Source of the DNA: Aquincola tertiaricarbonis
Lineage (GTDB): Bacteria; Pseudomonadota; Gammaproteobacteria; Burkholderiales; Burkholderiaceae_C
Direction of reading: 5' to 3'
Assembly: GCF_000969605.1 (NCBI RefSeq)
Contig: NZ_JZUE01000016.1
Location: 62,001-126,000, forward strand
Length of the DNA stretch: 64,000 nucleotides
The notes beneath the pieces are model-generated. The model had not been told where the DNA came from. It was given only the letters and a program-made list of their open reading frames with translations, and made no database searches. This document shows positions 35,882 through 44,428 of the stretch, in pieces; position 1 is the first letter of the stretch, and each line of letters starts with the position of its first letter. Made by a program: the position numbers and the translations under genes.

Positions 35882-37510
35882 ATGCACGGCTTGATGCAAG
35901 ACCAACCCCTGCTCATCTCGCAGCTCATCGACTTCGCTGAGCGGCACAACGGCAGCACCGAGATCGTCTCCCGCCGGGTGGAGGGCGACCTCCACCGCTA
36001 CACCTGGGCCGAATGTGCGCAGCGGGCGCGCCGCGTGGCCCGCGCACTGGATGCACACGGTCTCGACCCGGGTGACCGCGTGGCCACGCTGGCCTGGAAC
36101 GGCTACCGCCACCTCGAGCTGTATTACGGGGTGAGCGGGGCCGGACGGGTGCTGCACACGCTGAATCCGCGGCTGCACGCCGATGAGGTGACCTGGATCG
36201 TCAACCACGCCGACGACCGGGTGCTGTGTTTCGACCCCACCTTCCTGCCGTTGGTGCAGGCCATCCATGTGCGCTGCCCCACCGTCGAGCGCTGGGTGGC
36301 CTTGTGCGACGGCAGCCACGTGCCCGCGGACAGTGGCATCCCCGGCCTGGTGAGCTACGAGGATTGGATGGCCGCCCCCGGTCTCGACTACGCCTGGCCC
36401 CGCTTCGACGAGCACACCGCCTCCAGCCTTTGCTACACCAGCGGCACCACCGGCCATCCCAAGGGCGTGCTCTACAGCCACCGTTCTACGGTGCTGCACG
36501 CGTACGGTGCCGTCCAGCCCGACATGATGGGGCTGTCCAGCCGCGACAGCGTGCTGCCGGTGGTGCCCATGTTCCATGTCAATGCCTGGGGCCTGCCGTA
36601 TGCGGGCGCGATGGTGGGCTGCAAGCTGGTGTTCCCCGGCCCCGCGCTCGACGGCAGGTCCCTCCACGGCCTGATCGAGTCGGAGCAGGTCACCTTCGCT
36701 GCCGGCGTGCCGACGGTGTGGCAGATGCTGCTGGACCATGTCCAGTCGGTCGGCGGCAAATTCGCGACGCTCCGGCGCACCGTGATCGGCGGTGCGGCCT
36801 GCCCGCCCGCCATGCTGCGGGCCTTCGAGCAGCAGCACGACGTGCGTGTGCTGCACGGCTGGGGCATGACCGAGATGAGCCCGTTGGGCACCATCTGTTC
36901 GTTGAAAAAGCAGCACGACGCCCTGCCCGTGGACGAGCGCCTGCACATCCTCGAAAAGCAGGGTCGCGCGGTGCACGGCGTCGAGATCAAGGTCGTGGGC
37001 GAGGATGGGCAGGACCTGCCCTGGGACGGCCGCTCTGCCGGCGAGCTGCTGGTGCGGGGCCCGTGGATCGCGCGCGACTACTTCCGCTCGACGGCCGACG
37101 GCCCGCTCGTCGATGGCTGGTTCCCCACGGGCGACGTGGCCCACATCGATGAGGACGGCTACCTGCAGATCACCGACCGCAGCAAGGACCTGATCAAGTC
37201 CGGCGGCGAGTGGATCAGTTCGATCGAGATCGAGCACATCGCGATGGCGCATCCGGCGGTGGGCATGGCCGCGTGCATCGGCATCCGGCATCCAAAGTGG
37301 GACGAGCGCCCCGTCGTCGCCGTCGTGCTGCGTCCGGGTGCGCAGCTCACCCCGCGGGAGCTGCTGGACTTCTACCGGGACAAGCAGCTGGCCCGGTGGC
37401 AGATGCCCGACGACGTGGTCTTTGTCGACGCCATTCCGCTGGGGGCCACCGGCAAGATGCTCAAGACCCGGCTGCGCGAGCAGCTGAAGGACCACCGATG
37501 GACGACCTGA
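35882..37510 (+). CDS. Acyl-CoA synthetase (AMP-forming)
   Basis: A 542-residue ANL-superfamily ligase. The P-loop is YTSGTTGHPKGV, the adenylate motif GWGMTEMSPLG, the hinge YLQITDRSKDLIKSGGEWIS and the catalytic Lys in GATGKMLK. It forms an acyl-CoA from a carboxylate, ATP and CoA; relatives act on medium-chain or branched acids. In this operon it could activate the carboxylate released by the lyase, or the imported acid itself. AAGGA precedes the ATG at 35882. Its last 13 bp overlap the next gene. Confidence 0.9.
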   Translation: MHGLMQDQPLLISQLIDFAERHNGSTEIVSRRVEGDLHRYTWAECAQRARRVARALDAHGLDPGDRVATLAWNGYRHLELYYGVSGAGRVLHTLNPRLHADEVTWIVNHADDRVLCFDPTFLPLVQAIHVRCPTVERWVALCDGSHVPADSGIPGLVSYEDWMAAPGLDYAWPRFDEHTASSLCYTSGTTGHPKGVLYSHRSTVLHAYGAVQPDMMGLSSRDSVLPVVPMFHVNAWGLPYAGAMVGCKLVFPGPALDGRSLHGLIESEQVTFAAGVPTVWQMLLDHVQSVGGKFATLRRTVIGGAACPPAMLRAFEQQHDVRVLHGWGMTEMSPLGTICSLKKQHDALPVDERLHILEKQGRAVHGVEIKVVGEDGQDLPWDGRSAGELLVRGPWIARDYFRSTADGPLVDGWFPTGDVAHIDEDGYLQITDRSKDLIKSGGEWISSIEIEHIAMAHPAVGMAACIGIRHPKWDERPVVAVVLRPGAQLTPRELLDFYRDKQLARWQMPDDVVFVDAIPLGATGKMLKTRLREQLKDHRWTT

Positions 37511-38625
37511 CGCTCGTCGCCGTGGGCGACGTGTTCCTCAACCGCGATGATCCGGACGAGTCCTTCGCGCATGTGGCCCCGCTGCTGCAGGCCGACAACC
37601 TCACCTTCGGCAATTCGGAAGGTACCTATGCCACCGCGCCGCAGGCCGACGACGACATGATGGCCGCCATCCTGGCGGCGCCCGGCAACATCGCCGCCCT
37701 GGCCCGTGCTGGGTTCGACGTGATGTCGGTGGCCAACAACCACATCAACGACTGGGGTCGGGCCGGCATGCGGTCGACGCTCGAAGGGCTGCGGCAGGCG
37801 GGCATCCGGCCCGTGGGCTTCGGGCGGGACGTGGACGAGGCATTCGCCCCGACCTGCGTGACCGTCGGCGACCGGCGCATCGCCTTCGTTGCGGCATCGA
37901 TGATCGGCTCGTGGAACGCCGCCGCGCAGGCAGATCGCGACGGCGTCGCGATGCTGGAAGTCGCGACCCAGTACCACGACCTGCACCGACAGCCGGGCAG
38001 CCCACCGCATGTGCGGTCGCAGCTGACCGAGGCCGCGGCCGCCCGCGTGGCACGCAGCTTCCAAGCGGCCGCCCGCCAGGCCGACTTCGTGGTGGGCAGC
38101 TTCCATTGGGGGGTGCACTGCTTCCCGGCGATGCTGGCCGAATACGAGGGGCAGCTGGCCCGGCTGGCCATCGATCATGGCGCCGACGTCATCCTCGGCC
38201 ACCACCAGCACATCCTGAAGGGTGTCGACTTCCACCAGGGCAAGCCCATCCTGCACGGGCTGGGCAACTTCGCCTTCGACCTGCCCGGCATCGAGCAGAT
38301 CGCCAAGCCGCGTGCGGTGCGCGAGACCATCGAGATCCATGGCGAGTATGGGATCTTCTCGCGCGACGGCTACCCGACCGTGCCCTTTCATGAGGAGTCG
38401 CGGATGACGGTCGTGGCACACATCGGGTTGAAGCAGGGGCAGGTCCCCTCCGTGGCGTTGACGCCCTGCCTCATCAATCAGCAGGGGCAGCCCGTCCCGA
38501 TTCGGCCCGCCGAAGAAGCCGCGTGGGCACGCTTCATCGTCTACCTCCGGCGCATCCACTGGCTCGCCGACCTCCATCCCCGGATCGAAGCTCGCGGCGA
38601 CCGCATCGCCATCCTGCCGGCGTGA
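37498..38625 (+). CDS. CapA-family metallophosphatase-like protein
   Basis: A 375-residue protein of the CapA/PgsA family (calcineurin-like fold). LTLVAVGDVFLN opens the fold, GNSEGTY, SVANNHINDWG, SFHWGVHCF and LGHHQHILKGV carry the metal-ligand positions. Usual CapA proteins are membrane-anchored and act in poly-gamma-glutamate export. This one has no leader, starts with the fold and overlaps the CoA-ligase gene by 13 bp, so it is probably a cytoplasmic enzyme. It could hydrolyse a phosphate or adenylate ester made in the pathway. It is the last gene of the operon. Confidence 0.85.
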   Translation: MDDLTLVAVGDVFLNRDDPDESFAHVAPLLQADNLTFGNSEGTYATAPQADDDMMAAILAAPGNIAALARAGFDVMSVANNHINDWGRAGMRSTLEGLRQAGIRPVGFGRDVDEAFAPTCVTVGDRRIAFVAASMIGSWNAAAQADRDGVAMLEVATQYHDLHRQPGSPPHVRSQLTEAAAARVARSFQAAARQADFVVGSFHWGVHCFPAMLAEYEGQLARLAIDHGADVILGHHQHILKGVDFHQGKPILHGLGNFAFDLPGIEQIAKPRAVRETIEIHGEYGIFSRDGYPTVPFHEESRMTVVAHIGLKQGQVPSVALTPCLINQQGQPVPIRPAEEAAWARFIVYLRRIHWLADLHPRIEARGDRIAILPA

Positions 38626-38651
38626 CGCGGCGCGGTCCTGCCGGTCGGCCA

Positions 38652-39428
38652 TCAGATGCCGGCATACCACTCGTAGCCCCGGTCTTCCCAGTAGCCGCCC
38701 CTGCCGCCCCAGAGGTGCGTGAAGCTCGACACCACCTCGAGGCGCATCAGGTACTTGGCCTGCTTGTAGCCCAGCTGCCGCTCGACCCGCAGGCGCAACG
38801 GTGCCCCGTGCGCCACGGGCAGCCTGCGATCGTTCATCGCGTAGGCCAGGAGCGTCTGCGGATGCCAGGCGTCGATCAGGTCGATGCTTTCGTAATAGCG
38901 CCCGCTGCCGTCCAGGGTCTGCTCCAGTTCATCTGCGCAATGCAGCACCACGTAGCGTGCCCCCGGGGCCAGGCCGGCGGCGTCCAGCACCCGCTTCAGC
39001 TGCACGCCTTGCCACTTGCCGATGGCACTCCATCCTTCCACGCAGTCGTGGCGCGTGATCTGCGTGCGCGAGGGCATGGCCATCAGGTCGTCCAGCGACA
39101 AGCTCAGCGGCTGGCGCACCAGGCCGTCCACCTGCAGGCGCCAGTCCTTGAACCCGCCGTGCAGCAGCCGTGCATAGGCGTCGGACTCGGGCATGCGCGT
39201 GCCGTTGGCCCGGAACACCGGCGACAGGTCCGCTTCGGTGAACTCCGCTGCCAGACTGGTGCGCTGCAGGAAAAGCCGCTGCGCACCCTGCGTCAGGTGT
39301 TCGGTGCGGCGCACCAGGGCATCCGCAGCGGGCGAGGCCACCAGGCGGTCGCATCCCGTCAGGGCCAGCGCGCCCAGTCCTGCGGCGGCGCCTCCCAGCC
39401 AGCGTCGGCGTGAAAGGGTCGTTCTCAT
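38652..39428 (-). CDS. Molybdopterin-dependent periplasmic oxidoreductase (MsrP/sulfite-oxidase fold)
   Basis: A 258-residue exported enzyme. The leader RTTLSRRRWLGGAAAGLGAL is a Tat signal, with a possible lipobox at LTGC. The molybdenum ligand is Cys129 in TRHDCVEGWSAIGKW, and GYKQAKYLMRLE is conserved near the end. It is related to MsrP/YedY, which repairs methionine sulfoxide in periplasmic proteins, but is shorter. Its start overlaps the stop of the b-type cytochrome gene by 4 nt, so the cytochrome probably supplies electrons. The substrate could be a sulfoxide or sulfite. Confidence 0.85.
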   Translation of the reverse strand: MRTTLSRRRWLGGAAAGLGALALTGCDRLVASPAADALVRRTEHLTQGAQRLFLQRTSLAAEFTEADLSPVFRANGTRMPESDAYARLLHGGFKDWRLQVDGLVRQPLSLSLDDLMAMPSRTQITRHDCVEGWSAIGKWQGVQLKRVLDAAGLAPGARYVVLHCADELEQTLDGSGRYYESIDLIDAWHPQTLLAYAMNDRRLPVAHGAPLRLRVERQLGYKQAKYLMRLEVVSSFTHLWGGRGGYWEDRGYEWYAGI

Positions 39429-40279
39429 CGCGGGTCGTCCTGGTGGAGTCGGATCGCATAGCGGCCGGTGACCATCGAGCGCAGGTTGTTCCACCAGCCC
39501 GATGCCACCACCATGGCCAGGTGCACTGCGACAAACACCACCAGGGAAAAGGCGGTGGCGAAGTGCAGCGTGCGGGCGGTGGCCCGGCCTCCCAACAGCT
39601 CCACCAGCGGCGGGAACACGGCGTTGGCACCCGGCGACATGGCCAGTCCCGTCAGCACCATCAGCGGCAACAGCACGAAGATGACCAGCAGGTACGTGAG
39701 CTTCTGCAGGGCGTTGTAGCGCCGGGCCTGCTCCCCTGTCGGAAAGCGCAGGCGCGCATGCTCGCGCACCTCGTGCCAGAGCGCGCCCGGCGCCAACTGG
39801 TCGCGCGACGGCAGAAGGTCTCGCCGGAAGTGGCCCTTGAACGCGCCATGGGCCAGGTAGGCCAGCCCATTGATCAGCAGCAGCCAGGCGAAGCTGAAGT
39901 GCCAGCGGCGGCCGGCCCCGAGGTCGTGGTACGAAGGCAGCGTGACCCAGGCCGGCAGGGCCCGCGCCACCAGCTCGCCTGCTTCCTCGCTCGCGCCCAG
40001 CACGCCCGTGGTGGGCAGGCTCAAGCCGCCGATCCGCAGGTGGCCTTGCAGGGCCCGGCCGGTGCCCGTGCTCGTGACCTCGAGCACCGCGGGGTCGTCG
40101 TCGGCGCCGAACCGTCCCAGGTACAGGCGCGGGTGTGCATTGAAGATCTGCAGGCCGCTGGCCAGCAGGCCCGTGAAGCAGACGACGTTGAGCCAGTGAC
40201 TCAGGCGGACCACCCGCCCATGCCGCCTGACGAGCGCGACCGGCACTGGTGGCACGGTCGCCGGTGGGATCTTCAACAT
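39425..40279 (-). CDS. Cytochrome b561-type membrane subunit
   Basis: A 284-residue protein with about four to five membrane helices and haem-ligand histidines in RLSHWLNVVCFTGLLASG, RWHFSFAWLLLINGLAYL, LPLMVLTGLAMSP and ALHFATAFSLVVFVAVHL-like positions (final helix RTLHFATAFSLVVFVAVHLA). It resembles Ni-hydrogenase/thiosulfate-reductase-type b cytochromes. It is coupled to the molybdenum enzyme gene and probably passes quinol electrons to it, taking the place of MsrQ. Confidence 0.85.
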   Translation of the reverse strand: MLKIPPATVPPVPVALVRRHGRVVRLSHWLNVVCFTGLLASGLQIFNAHPRLYLGRFGADDDPAVLEVTSTGTGRALQGHLRIGGLSLPTTGVLGASEEAGELVARALPAWVTLPSYHDLGAGRRWHFSFAWLLLINGLAYLAHGAFKGHFRRDLLPSRDQLAPGALWHEVREHARLRFPTGEQARRYNALQKLTYLLVIFVLLPLMVLTGLAMSPGANAVFPPLVELLGGRATARTLHFATAFSLVVFVAVHLAMVVASGWWNNLRSMVTGRYAIRLHQDDPR

Positions 40280-40291
40280 GGCCGCCCGCCC

Positions 40292-40909
40292 TCACATCGG
40301 CGGAACGACGCCGTCCTTGCCGACGACGAGCTGTCCGGAAGACAGGCTGCCGTCCTCGGCCTTCTCGGCCGAGACGAAGACCGCGGCCCCCGCGCGCAGG
40401 TCTTGCGCGGTGGCGGGGATCAGCGTCACGATGGGCGTTCCGTTCTGGATCGAGATCTTCTTCTCCTGGCCGTGGTAGCTCAACGTGACGGTGCTGCCGT
40501 TCACCGACTTCACGGCGTTGGACACGGTGGCATTGGTCATGGAGCTCTTCGGCTTCAGGTCCCAGCCAAAGCTGCCTTCGCCCATGCCTTTCAGCGCGGC
40601 CGGAAAGATCAGCACCTCCAGTGCGCCGTCGCCGCCCTCGGCCTTGGGCAGCGATGCGATGCCGACATAGTCGCCCGGCTTGATGTCGGTGATGGCCGCC
40701 CGGGCGACCGCATTGATGTGCAGGCCGTCCTTGAGCTTGATCTTGACGAGGTCGCCCTCGCGCGCTTTGACCTCCAGCACGTTGCCGGTGCGGGCGACCA
40801 CGGTGCCGCGGACCCGAACGGCCGCATCGGCGGCGCTGGCGGCAACGGGCACGGCGACCGCCAGCGAGAGCAGGCTGGTGGCCACCAGGGCGTGAAGACG
40901 TTGACGCAT
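40292..40909 (-). CDS. Exported DUF5666-like OB-fold protein
   Basis: A 205-residue protein with signal peptide (LHALVATSLLSLAVAVPVAA) followed by beta-rich, Lys- and Val-rich repeats: VRVRGTVVARTGNVLEVKAR, IKPGDYVGIASL and VNGSTVTLSYHGQEKKI. This layout is seen in DUF5666 and related periplasmic OB-like proteins. AAGGAA precedes the ATG at 40909. It is the first gene of the operon with the cytochrome and molybdenum enzyme (12 nt to the cytochrome), so a binding or sensing role in that system is plausible. Confidence 0.75.
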   Translation of the reverse strand: MRQRLHALVATSLLSLAVAVPVAASAADAAVRVRGTVVARTGNVLEVKAREGDLVKIKLKDGLHINAVARAAITDIKPGDYVGIASLPKAEGGDGALEVLIFPAALKGMGEGSFGWDLKPKSSMTNATVSNAVKSVNGSTVTLSYHGQEKKISIQNGTPIVTLIPATAQDLRAGAAVFVSAEKAEDGSLSSGQLVVGKDGVVPPM

Positions 40910-41011
40910 GAAATTTCCTTCGGTTGTTGCAGGGATGGGAGCGGGATCCGCGTTGAACGCACCAGGCGTTGCGGCCCGTCGAAACTGTAGGAATTTGGCG
41001 GCCGAAGGGGG

Positions 41012-41036
41012 TGACAGGTCGATGACAAAAACGTCA
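41012..41036. promoter_or_regulatory. Possible OmpR-type operator (TGACA direct repeat)
   Basis: TGACAG (41012) and TGACAA (41023) are 11 bp apart, one helical turn, and are followed by ACGTCAC, which makes an inverted TGAC/GTCA pair. The site lies between the divergent redox operon and its two-component genes, as expected for the response regulator. Confidence 0.4.
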
Positions 41037-41071
41037 CGTGGCGGCGCCCGGGCCCATGGAGAATCCTTCGC

Positions 41072-41764
41072 ATGAAGATCCTGGTCATCGAGGACGATCC
41101 CAAGACCGGGGACTACCTGAAGAAGGGCCTGCGCGAGAGCGGCTATGCGGTCGACCTCTCGCGCACCGGGCGCGACGGCCTGCACATGGCGCTGATGAAC
41201 CCCTACGATCTGGTGGTCCTCGACGTGACGTTGCCCGGCATCGACGGTTGGCAGATCATGCCGGCGCTGCGCGAGAAGGGGGACGTGCGTGTCATGTTCC
41301 TGACGGCTCGCGATCAGTTGAGCGACCGCATCCGCGGCCTGGAACTGGGCGCCGACGACTACCTGGTCAAGCCCTTCTCCTTCACGGAACTCGTGCTGCG
41401 CATCCGCACGCTGCTGCGGCGCGGCGTGTCGCGCGACGCCGATGTCTACCAGGTGGCCGACCTCAAGCTGGATGTGCTGCGGCGCAAGGTGACGCGCGAA
41501 GGCGTGGAGATCGGCTTGACCAACAAGGAGTACCTGCTGCTGCACCTGCTGGTCAAGCACCAAGGGGAGGCGCTGTCGCGAACGCTCATCGCCTCCGAGG
41601 TCTGGAACATGAACTTTGACAGTGACACCAATGTGGTCGATGTGGCCGTCAAGCGGCTGCGGGCCAAGGTTGACCGGCCCTTCGCCACGCCGCTGATCCA
41701 CACGGTGCGCAACGTCGGCTATTCGTTCGGCGACGCGCCCGACGAGCCCGAGGCCGTGACGTGA
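41072..41764 (+). CDS. OmpR-family response regulator (heavy-metal/HprR type)
   Basis: A 230-residue regulator with receiver Asp51 (LVVLDVTLPGIDGW), Lys in YLVKPFSF and a winged helix ending HTVRNVGYSFG. Sequence phrases such as ARDQLSDRIRGLELGADDYLVKPF are typical of the heavy-metal group (CusR, CzcR, HprR). It overlaps the kinase start by 4 nt and is divergent from the molybdenum oxidoreductase operon. In E. coli, HprRS (YedVW) lies beside and controls msrPQ, so the same role is likely here. Confidence 0.92.
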   Translation: MKILVIEDDPKTGDYLKKGLRESGYAVDLSRTGRDGLHMALMNPYDLVVLDVTLPGIDGWQIMPALREKGDVRVMFLTARDQLSDRIRGLELGADDYLVKPFSFTELVLRIRTLLRRGVSRDADVYQVADLKLDVLRRKVTREGVEIGLTNKEYLLLHLLVKHQGEALSRTLIASEVWNMNFDSDTNVVDVAVKRLRAKVDRPFATPLIHTVRNVGYSFGDAPDEPEAVT

Positions 41765-43158
41765 GCGGACGCTGGTGGCCGGGGTCGCTGGCACTGCGCG
41801 TCACGCTGCTTTGCGGGCTCATCGCCATGGCGATGACCGGCATGCTGGGCGCCTACTTCTTCCTCTTCGCGCGCACGGCGATCAACGCCCATGCCGACGA
41901 CCAGCTCATCGGCCGCGCCGAGCACTTCCGTGGCCTGGTGGCTGAGGCGCGCAGCGTGCAGGACCTGCGCGACCAGTCGTTGATGTTCGCGGCGCTGCTG
42001 GGCGCGACCACCGACGTGCTGATCCTGCGCCGCGTCGGTGAGCCGGCCTTCATCGAGGTCAATCGTGGTCGCGTGCCGCTGCCGGGCGCCTTGACGCGCG
42101 TGCCGCTGGACCGGCGGATGAGCCCCGGCGACGTGCTGCGCACCACGGACCACCCGCAGATGCACTGGGTGGCCGGCCTGGCCCGATCGGGTCTGGATGG
42201 TGGGGTGGTGGAGGTGCTGACCGGACACCCGCTGGAAAGCGAGCTCGAGATGATCGACCGCAGCCGTTTCCATGTGCTGCGCAGCACGCTGATGTCCATC
42301 GCCGTGTCGGTGCTGCTGGTGTACCTCGCGTTGCGCCATGGCCTGCGCCCCTTGCGCCGCATCACCGCCCACGCGGCGCGCATCCATCCCATCGACCTGT
42401 CGATCCGCCTTCCCGAGCAGGACGCGCCGCGCGAGTTGCGCGACATGGTGGCGGTGTTCAACGCCATGCTGGACCGCATTGCTCAGGGTTATGAGCGCCT
42501 GTCGCAGTTTTCGGCCGACCTGGCGCACGAGATTCGCACCCCCGTGGGCGCCCTGATCGGGCAGACCCAGGTGGCACTCAACCGCGTGCGCACGCCGCTC
42601 GAGTACCAGCAGCTGCTGGAATCGAACCTGGAAGAGCTGACGCGGCTGAGCCTGATCGTCGATGACATCCTGTTCCTCGCGCGTGCCGATCACGCGATGC
42701 TCGACATCGAGCGCGGGCCGCTGGACTTGGGCGCCGAGCTGCACGCGATTGCGGACTACTTCGAAGGCCCGGCGGAAGAGGCGGACCTGCAGATCGCGGT
42801 ACGGGCCGCGGGCACGGTGGTGGCCAATGCACCGCTGGCCCGGCGCGCCATCCACAACCTGGTGGTCAATGCGCTTCGCTACAGCCGTGCAGGCACCACC
42901 GTGCGCCTGATCGCTGAGCGGCAGGCCACCGGGGCGCTCGTCGCGGTAGAAAACGACGGTGACGTGATCCCCGGCGAGCAGCTGGAGCGGCTGTTCGACC
43001 GGTTCTATCGCGCGGACGCCAGCGGCGACCGGCCGGCCGACGGCAGCGGCCTGGGCCTGTCCATCGTCAAGGCAATCATGGACCTGCACCGCGGCCGGGC
43101 CAGTGTCAGCTGCTCTGAAGAAGGCACCATTCGATTCGAGCTGCGGTTCCCGGCCTGA
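41761..43158 (+). CDS. Heavy-metal/HprS-type sensor histidine kinase
   Basis: A 465-residue kinase. TM1 (about 10-35) and TM2 (about 172-192) enclose a 135-residue periplasmic domain; HAMP follows, then HisKA with FSADLAHEIRTPVGAL (His256), and HATPase_c (NLVVNALRYS, FDRFYRADAS, GSGLGLSIVKAIM). The start is GTG at 41761, overlapping the regulator stop. Family members sense copper, silver, hypochlorite or peroxide. The adjacent repair-type oxidoreductase points to oxidants. Confidence 0.92.
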   Translation: MSGRWWPGSLALRVTLLCGLIAMAMTGMLGAYFFLFARTAINAHADDQLIGRAEHFRGLVAEARSVQDLRDQSLMFAALLGATTDVLILRRVGEPAFIEVNRGRVPLPGALTRVPLDRRMSPGDVLRTTDHPQMHWVAGLARSGLDGGVVEVLTGHPLESELEMIDRSRFHVLRSTLMSIAVSVLLVYLALRHGLRPLRRITAHAARIHPIDLSIRLPEQDAPRELRDMVAVFNAMLDRIAQGYERLSQFSADLAHEIRTPVGALIGQTQVALNRVRTPLEYQQLLESNLEELTRLSLIVDDILFLARADHAMLDIERGPLDLGAELHAIADYFEGPAEEADLQIAVRAAGTVVANAPLARRAIHNLVVNALRYSRAGTTVRLIAERQATGALVAVENDGDVIPGEQLERLFDRFYRADASGDRPADGSGLGLSIVKAIMDLHRGRASVSCSEEGTIRFELRFPA

Positions 43159-43197
43159 AGCGTGGCGCACACCGCGGATTTGCGTTTGAATGAGGCC

Positions 43198-43596
43198 ATG
43201 CCGCACCTCGACCTGCCCTCTTTCTACCGCCGCTACATCGACTGCCTGAACGCCCGGGATCTCGACCGCCTCGGCGAGTTCGTGCACGCGGACGTCGAAT
43301 ACAACGGAAATCGCATCGGTCTGCCCAGCTACCGCGCCATGCTTCAAGGCAACTACCACGACATGCCGGACCTGCGCTTCCAGATCCGGCTGCCGGTGGC
43401 CGACGCCGCGACCGTGGCCTGCCGGCTCCATTTTGACTGCAGGCCGGTGGGCCGCTTTCTGGACCTGGAAGTGGCTGGCCGGCGCGTGTCGTTCAGCGAG
43501 AATGTGTTCTACCAGTTCGAGGATGGGCGCATTCGCACCGTCTGGTCGCTGATCGACAAAGCGGCCATCGCCGAGCAGCTGGCGCACACCGCCTGA
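43198..43596 (+). CDS. SnoaL-like / nuclear transport factor 2-fold protein
   Basis: A 132-residue protein of the SnoaL/ester-cyclase type: FYRRYIDCLNARDLDRL, the pocket residues ADVEYNG, and VSFSENVFYQFEDGRI near the end. Such proteins are small polyketide cyclases, hydrolases or ligand binders. It follows the kinase by 39 nt on the same strand and could be co-transcribed. The ATG at 43198 gives the family-length N-terminus. Function unknown. Confidence 0.75.
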   Translation: MPHLDLPSFYRRYIDCLNARDLDRLGEFVHADVEYNGNRIGLPSYRAMLQGNYHDMPDLRFQIRLPVADAATVACRLHFDCRPVGRFLDLEVAGRRVSFSENVFYQFEDGRIRTVWSLIDKAAIAEQLAHTA

Positions 43597-43739
43597 CTCA
43601 GTACGTGGGGACGGCAACGCACGCCCTTGGCCGAGAACCGCTCTCAACGCCTGCATTTCGGACAGGTTGTCCGCACCGCGCTGGGAGACCGTTAGGACGG
43701 CAGCTCCGATGACCGGACCTTCAAGAAGCCAGGCGCGCC

Positions 43740-44036
43740 CTACTCATCGCTGAAGACCGCGTCAATGTCGCGGGCACTGTGCAGCACCCGCACCACGTCG
43801 ATGCCATCTTTGGTGGGCACATAAAAAATGACGTAGCGCCCGAACGGGAGACTGCGTACTTCAACCTCCAGTTCGTCTCTCGCCCTTCCCATCAACGGCT
43901 GGGTCGCGATCAGCGCGAGCTTCTCATCGAGCCGATCGACCCACCGATCAGCCTGATCGACGCTGTCCTCGGCGATGTAGTCCCAGATGTCGAGGATGTC
44001 GGTTGCTGCCAGCGGCCGACGCGTAATGCGCGCCAT
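43740..44036 (-). CDS. parE: ParE-family toxin
   Basis: A 98-residue toxin of the ParE/RelE superfamily: RPLAATDILDIWDYIAEDS, LALIATQPLMGRARDEL, RSLPFGRYVIFY and the final VVRVLHSARD. ParE toxins poison DNA gyrase. Start 44036 is 5 nt after the antitoxin stop, the usual order. The gene looks intact. It lies next to a dead integrase, so it may have come with that element. Confidence 0.88.
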   Translation of the reverse strand: MARITRRPLAATDILDIWDYIAEDSVDQADRWVDRLDEKLALIATQPLMGRARDELEVEVRSLPFGRYVIFYVPTKDGIDVVRVLHSARDIDAVFSDE

Positions 44037-44041
44037 GGCAG

Positions 44042-44302
44042 CTATGCCACCTTGCGCGCGCGCCGAGCCCTGCCTTCGCGTTTGACCTCTTCCGCATTCC
44101 ACGCCGTGCTCGGCCCGCTGTTCAGGCCCTGGCGAACGTCGTCCCGCAGCTGCTCCAGCTTGGCGGCGCGCAGTCGGTCTTGCTCGTCCATGAGGCGCAG
44201 TGCTTCGCGCACCACTTCGCTCGCCGACGTGTAAAGGCCGGAGGCCACTTTCGCACGGACCAGTTCTTCAAGCTGCGGTGTGAGGTTGACGTTCATGCCC
44301 AC
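44042..44302 (-). CDS. parD: ParD-family antitoxin
   Basis: An 86-residue antitoxin with an N-terminal ribbon-helix-helix (NVNLTPQLEELVRAKVASGL, SASEVVREALRLM) and a charged, basic C-terminal tail that would bind the toxin. AAGGAG lies about 8 nt before a GTG at 44302 and 14 nt before an ATG at 44296; the spacing favours the GTG. ParD normally represses its own promoter, which should lie just to the right. Confidence 0.88.
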   Translation of the reverse strand: MGMNVNLTPQLEELVRAKVASGLYTSASEVVREALRLMDEQDRLRAAKLEQLRDDVRQGLNSGPSTAWNAEEVKREGRARRARKVA

Positions 44303-44428
44303 GGGTTGCTCTCCTTGTGCAGGGTCAACGCAATGATATCAAGGTATGTCAAAGATGGACATCCAGCATCGACGCTGGCGCTGGCGCCTGGGCGGCGGCG
44401 TGGCGCCGCCAATAGATGGAGGTCCCTC

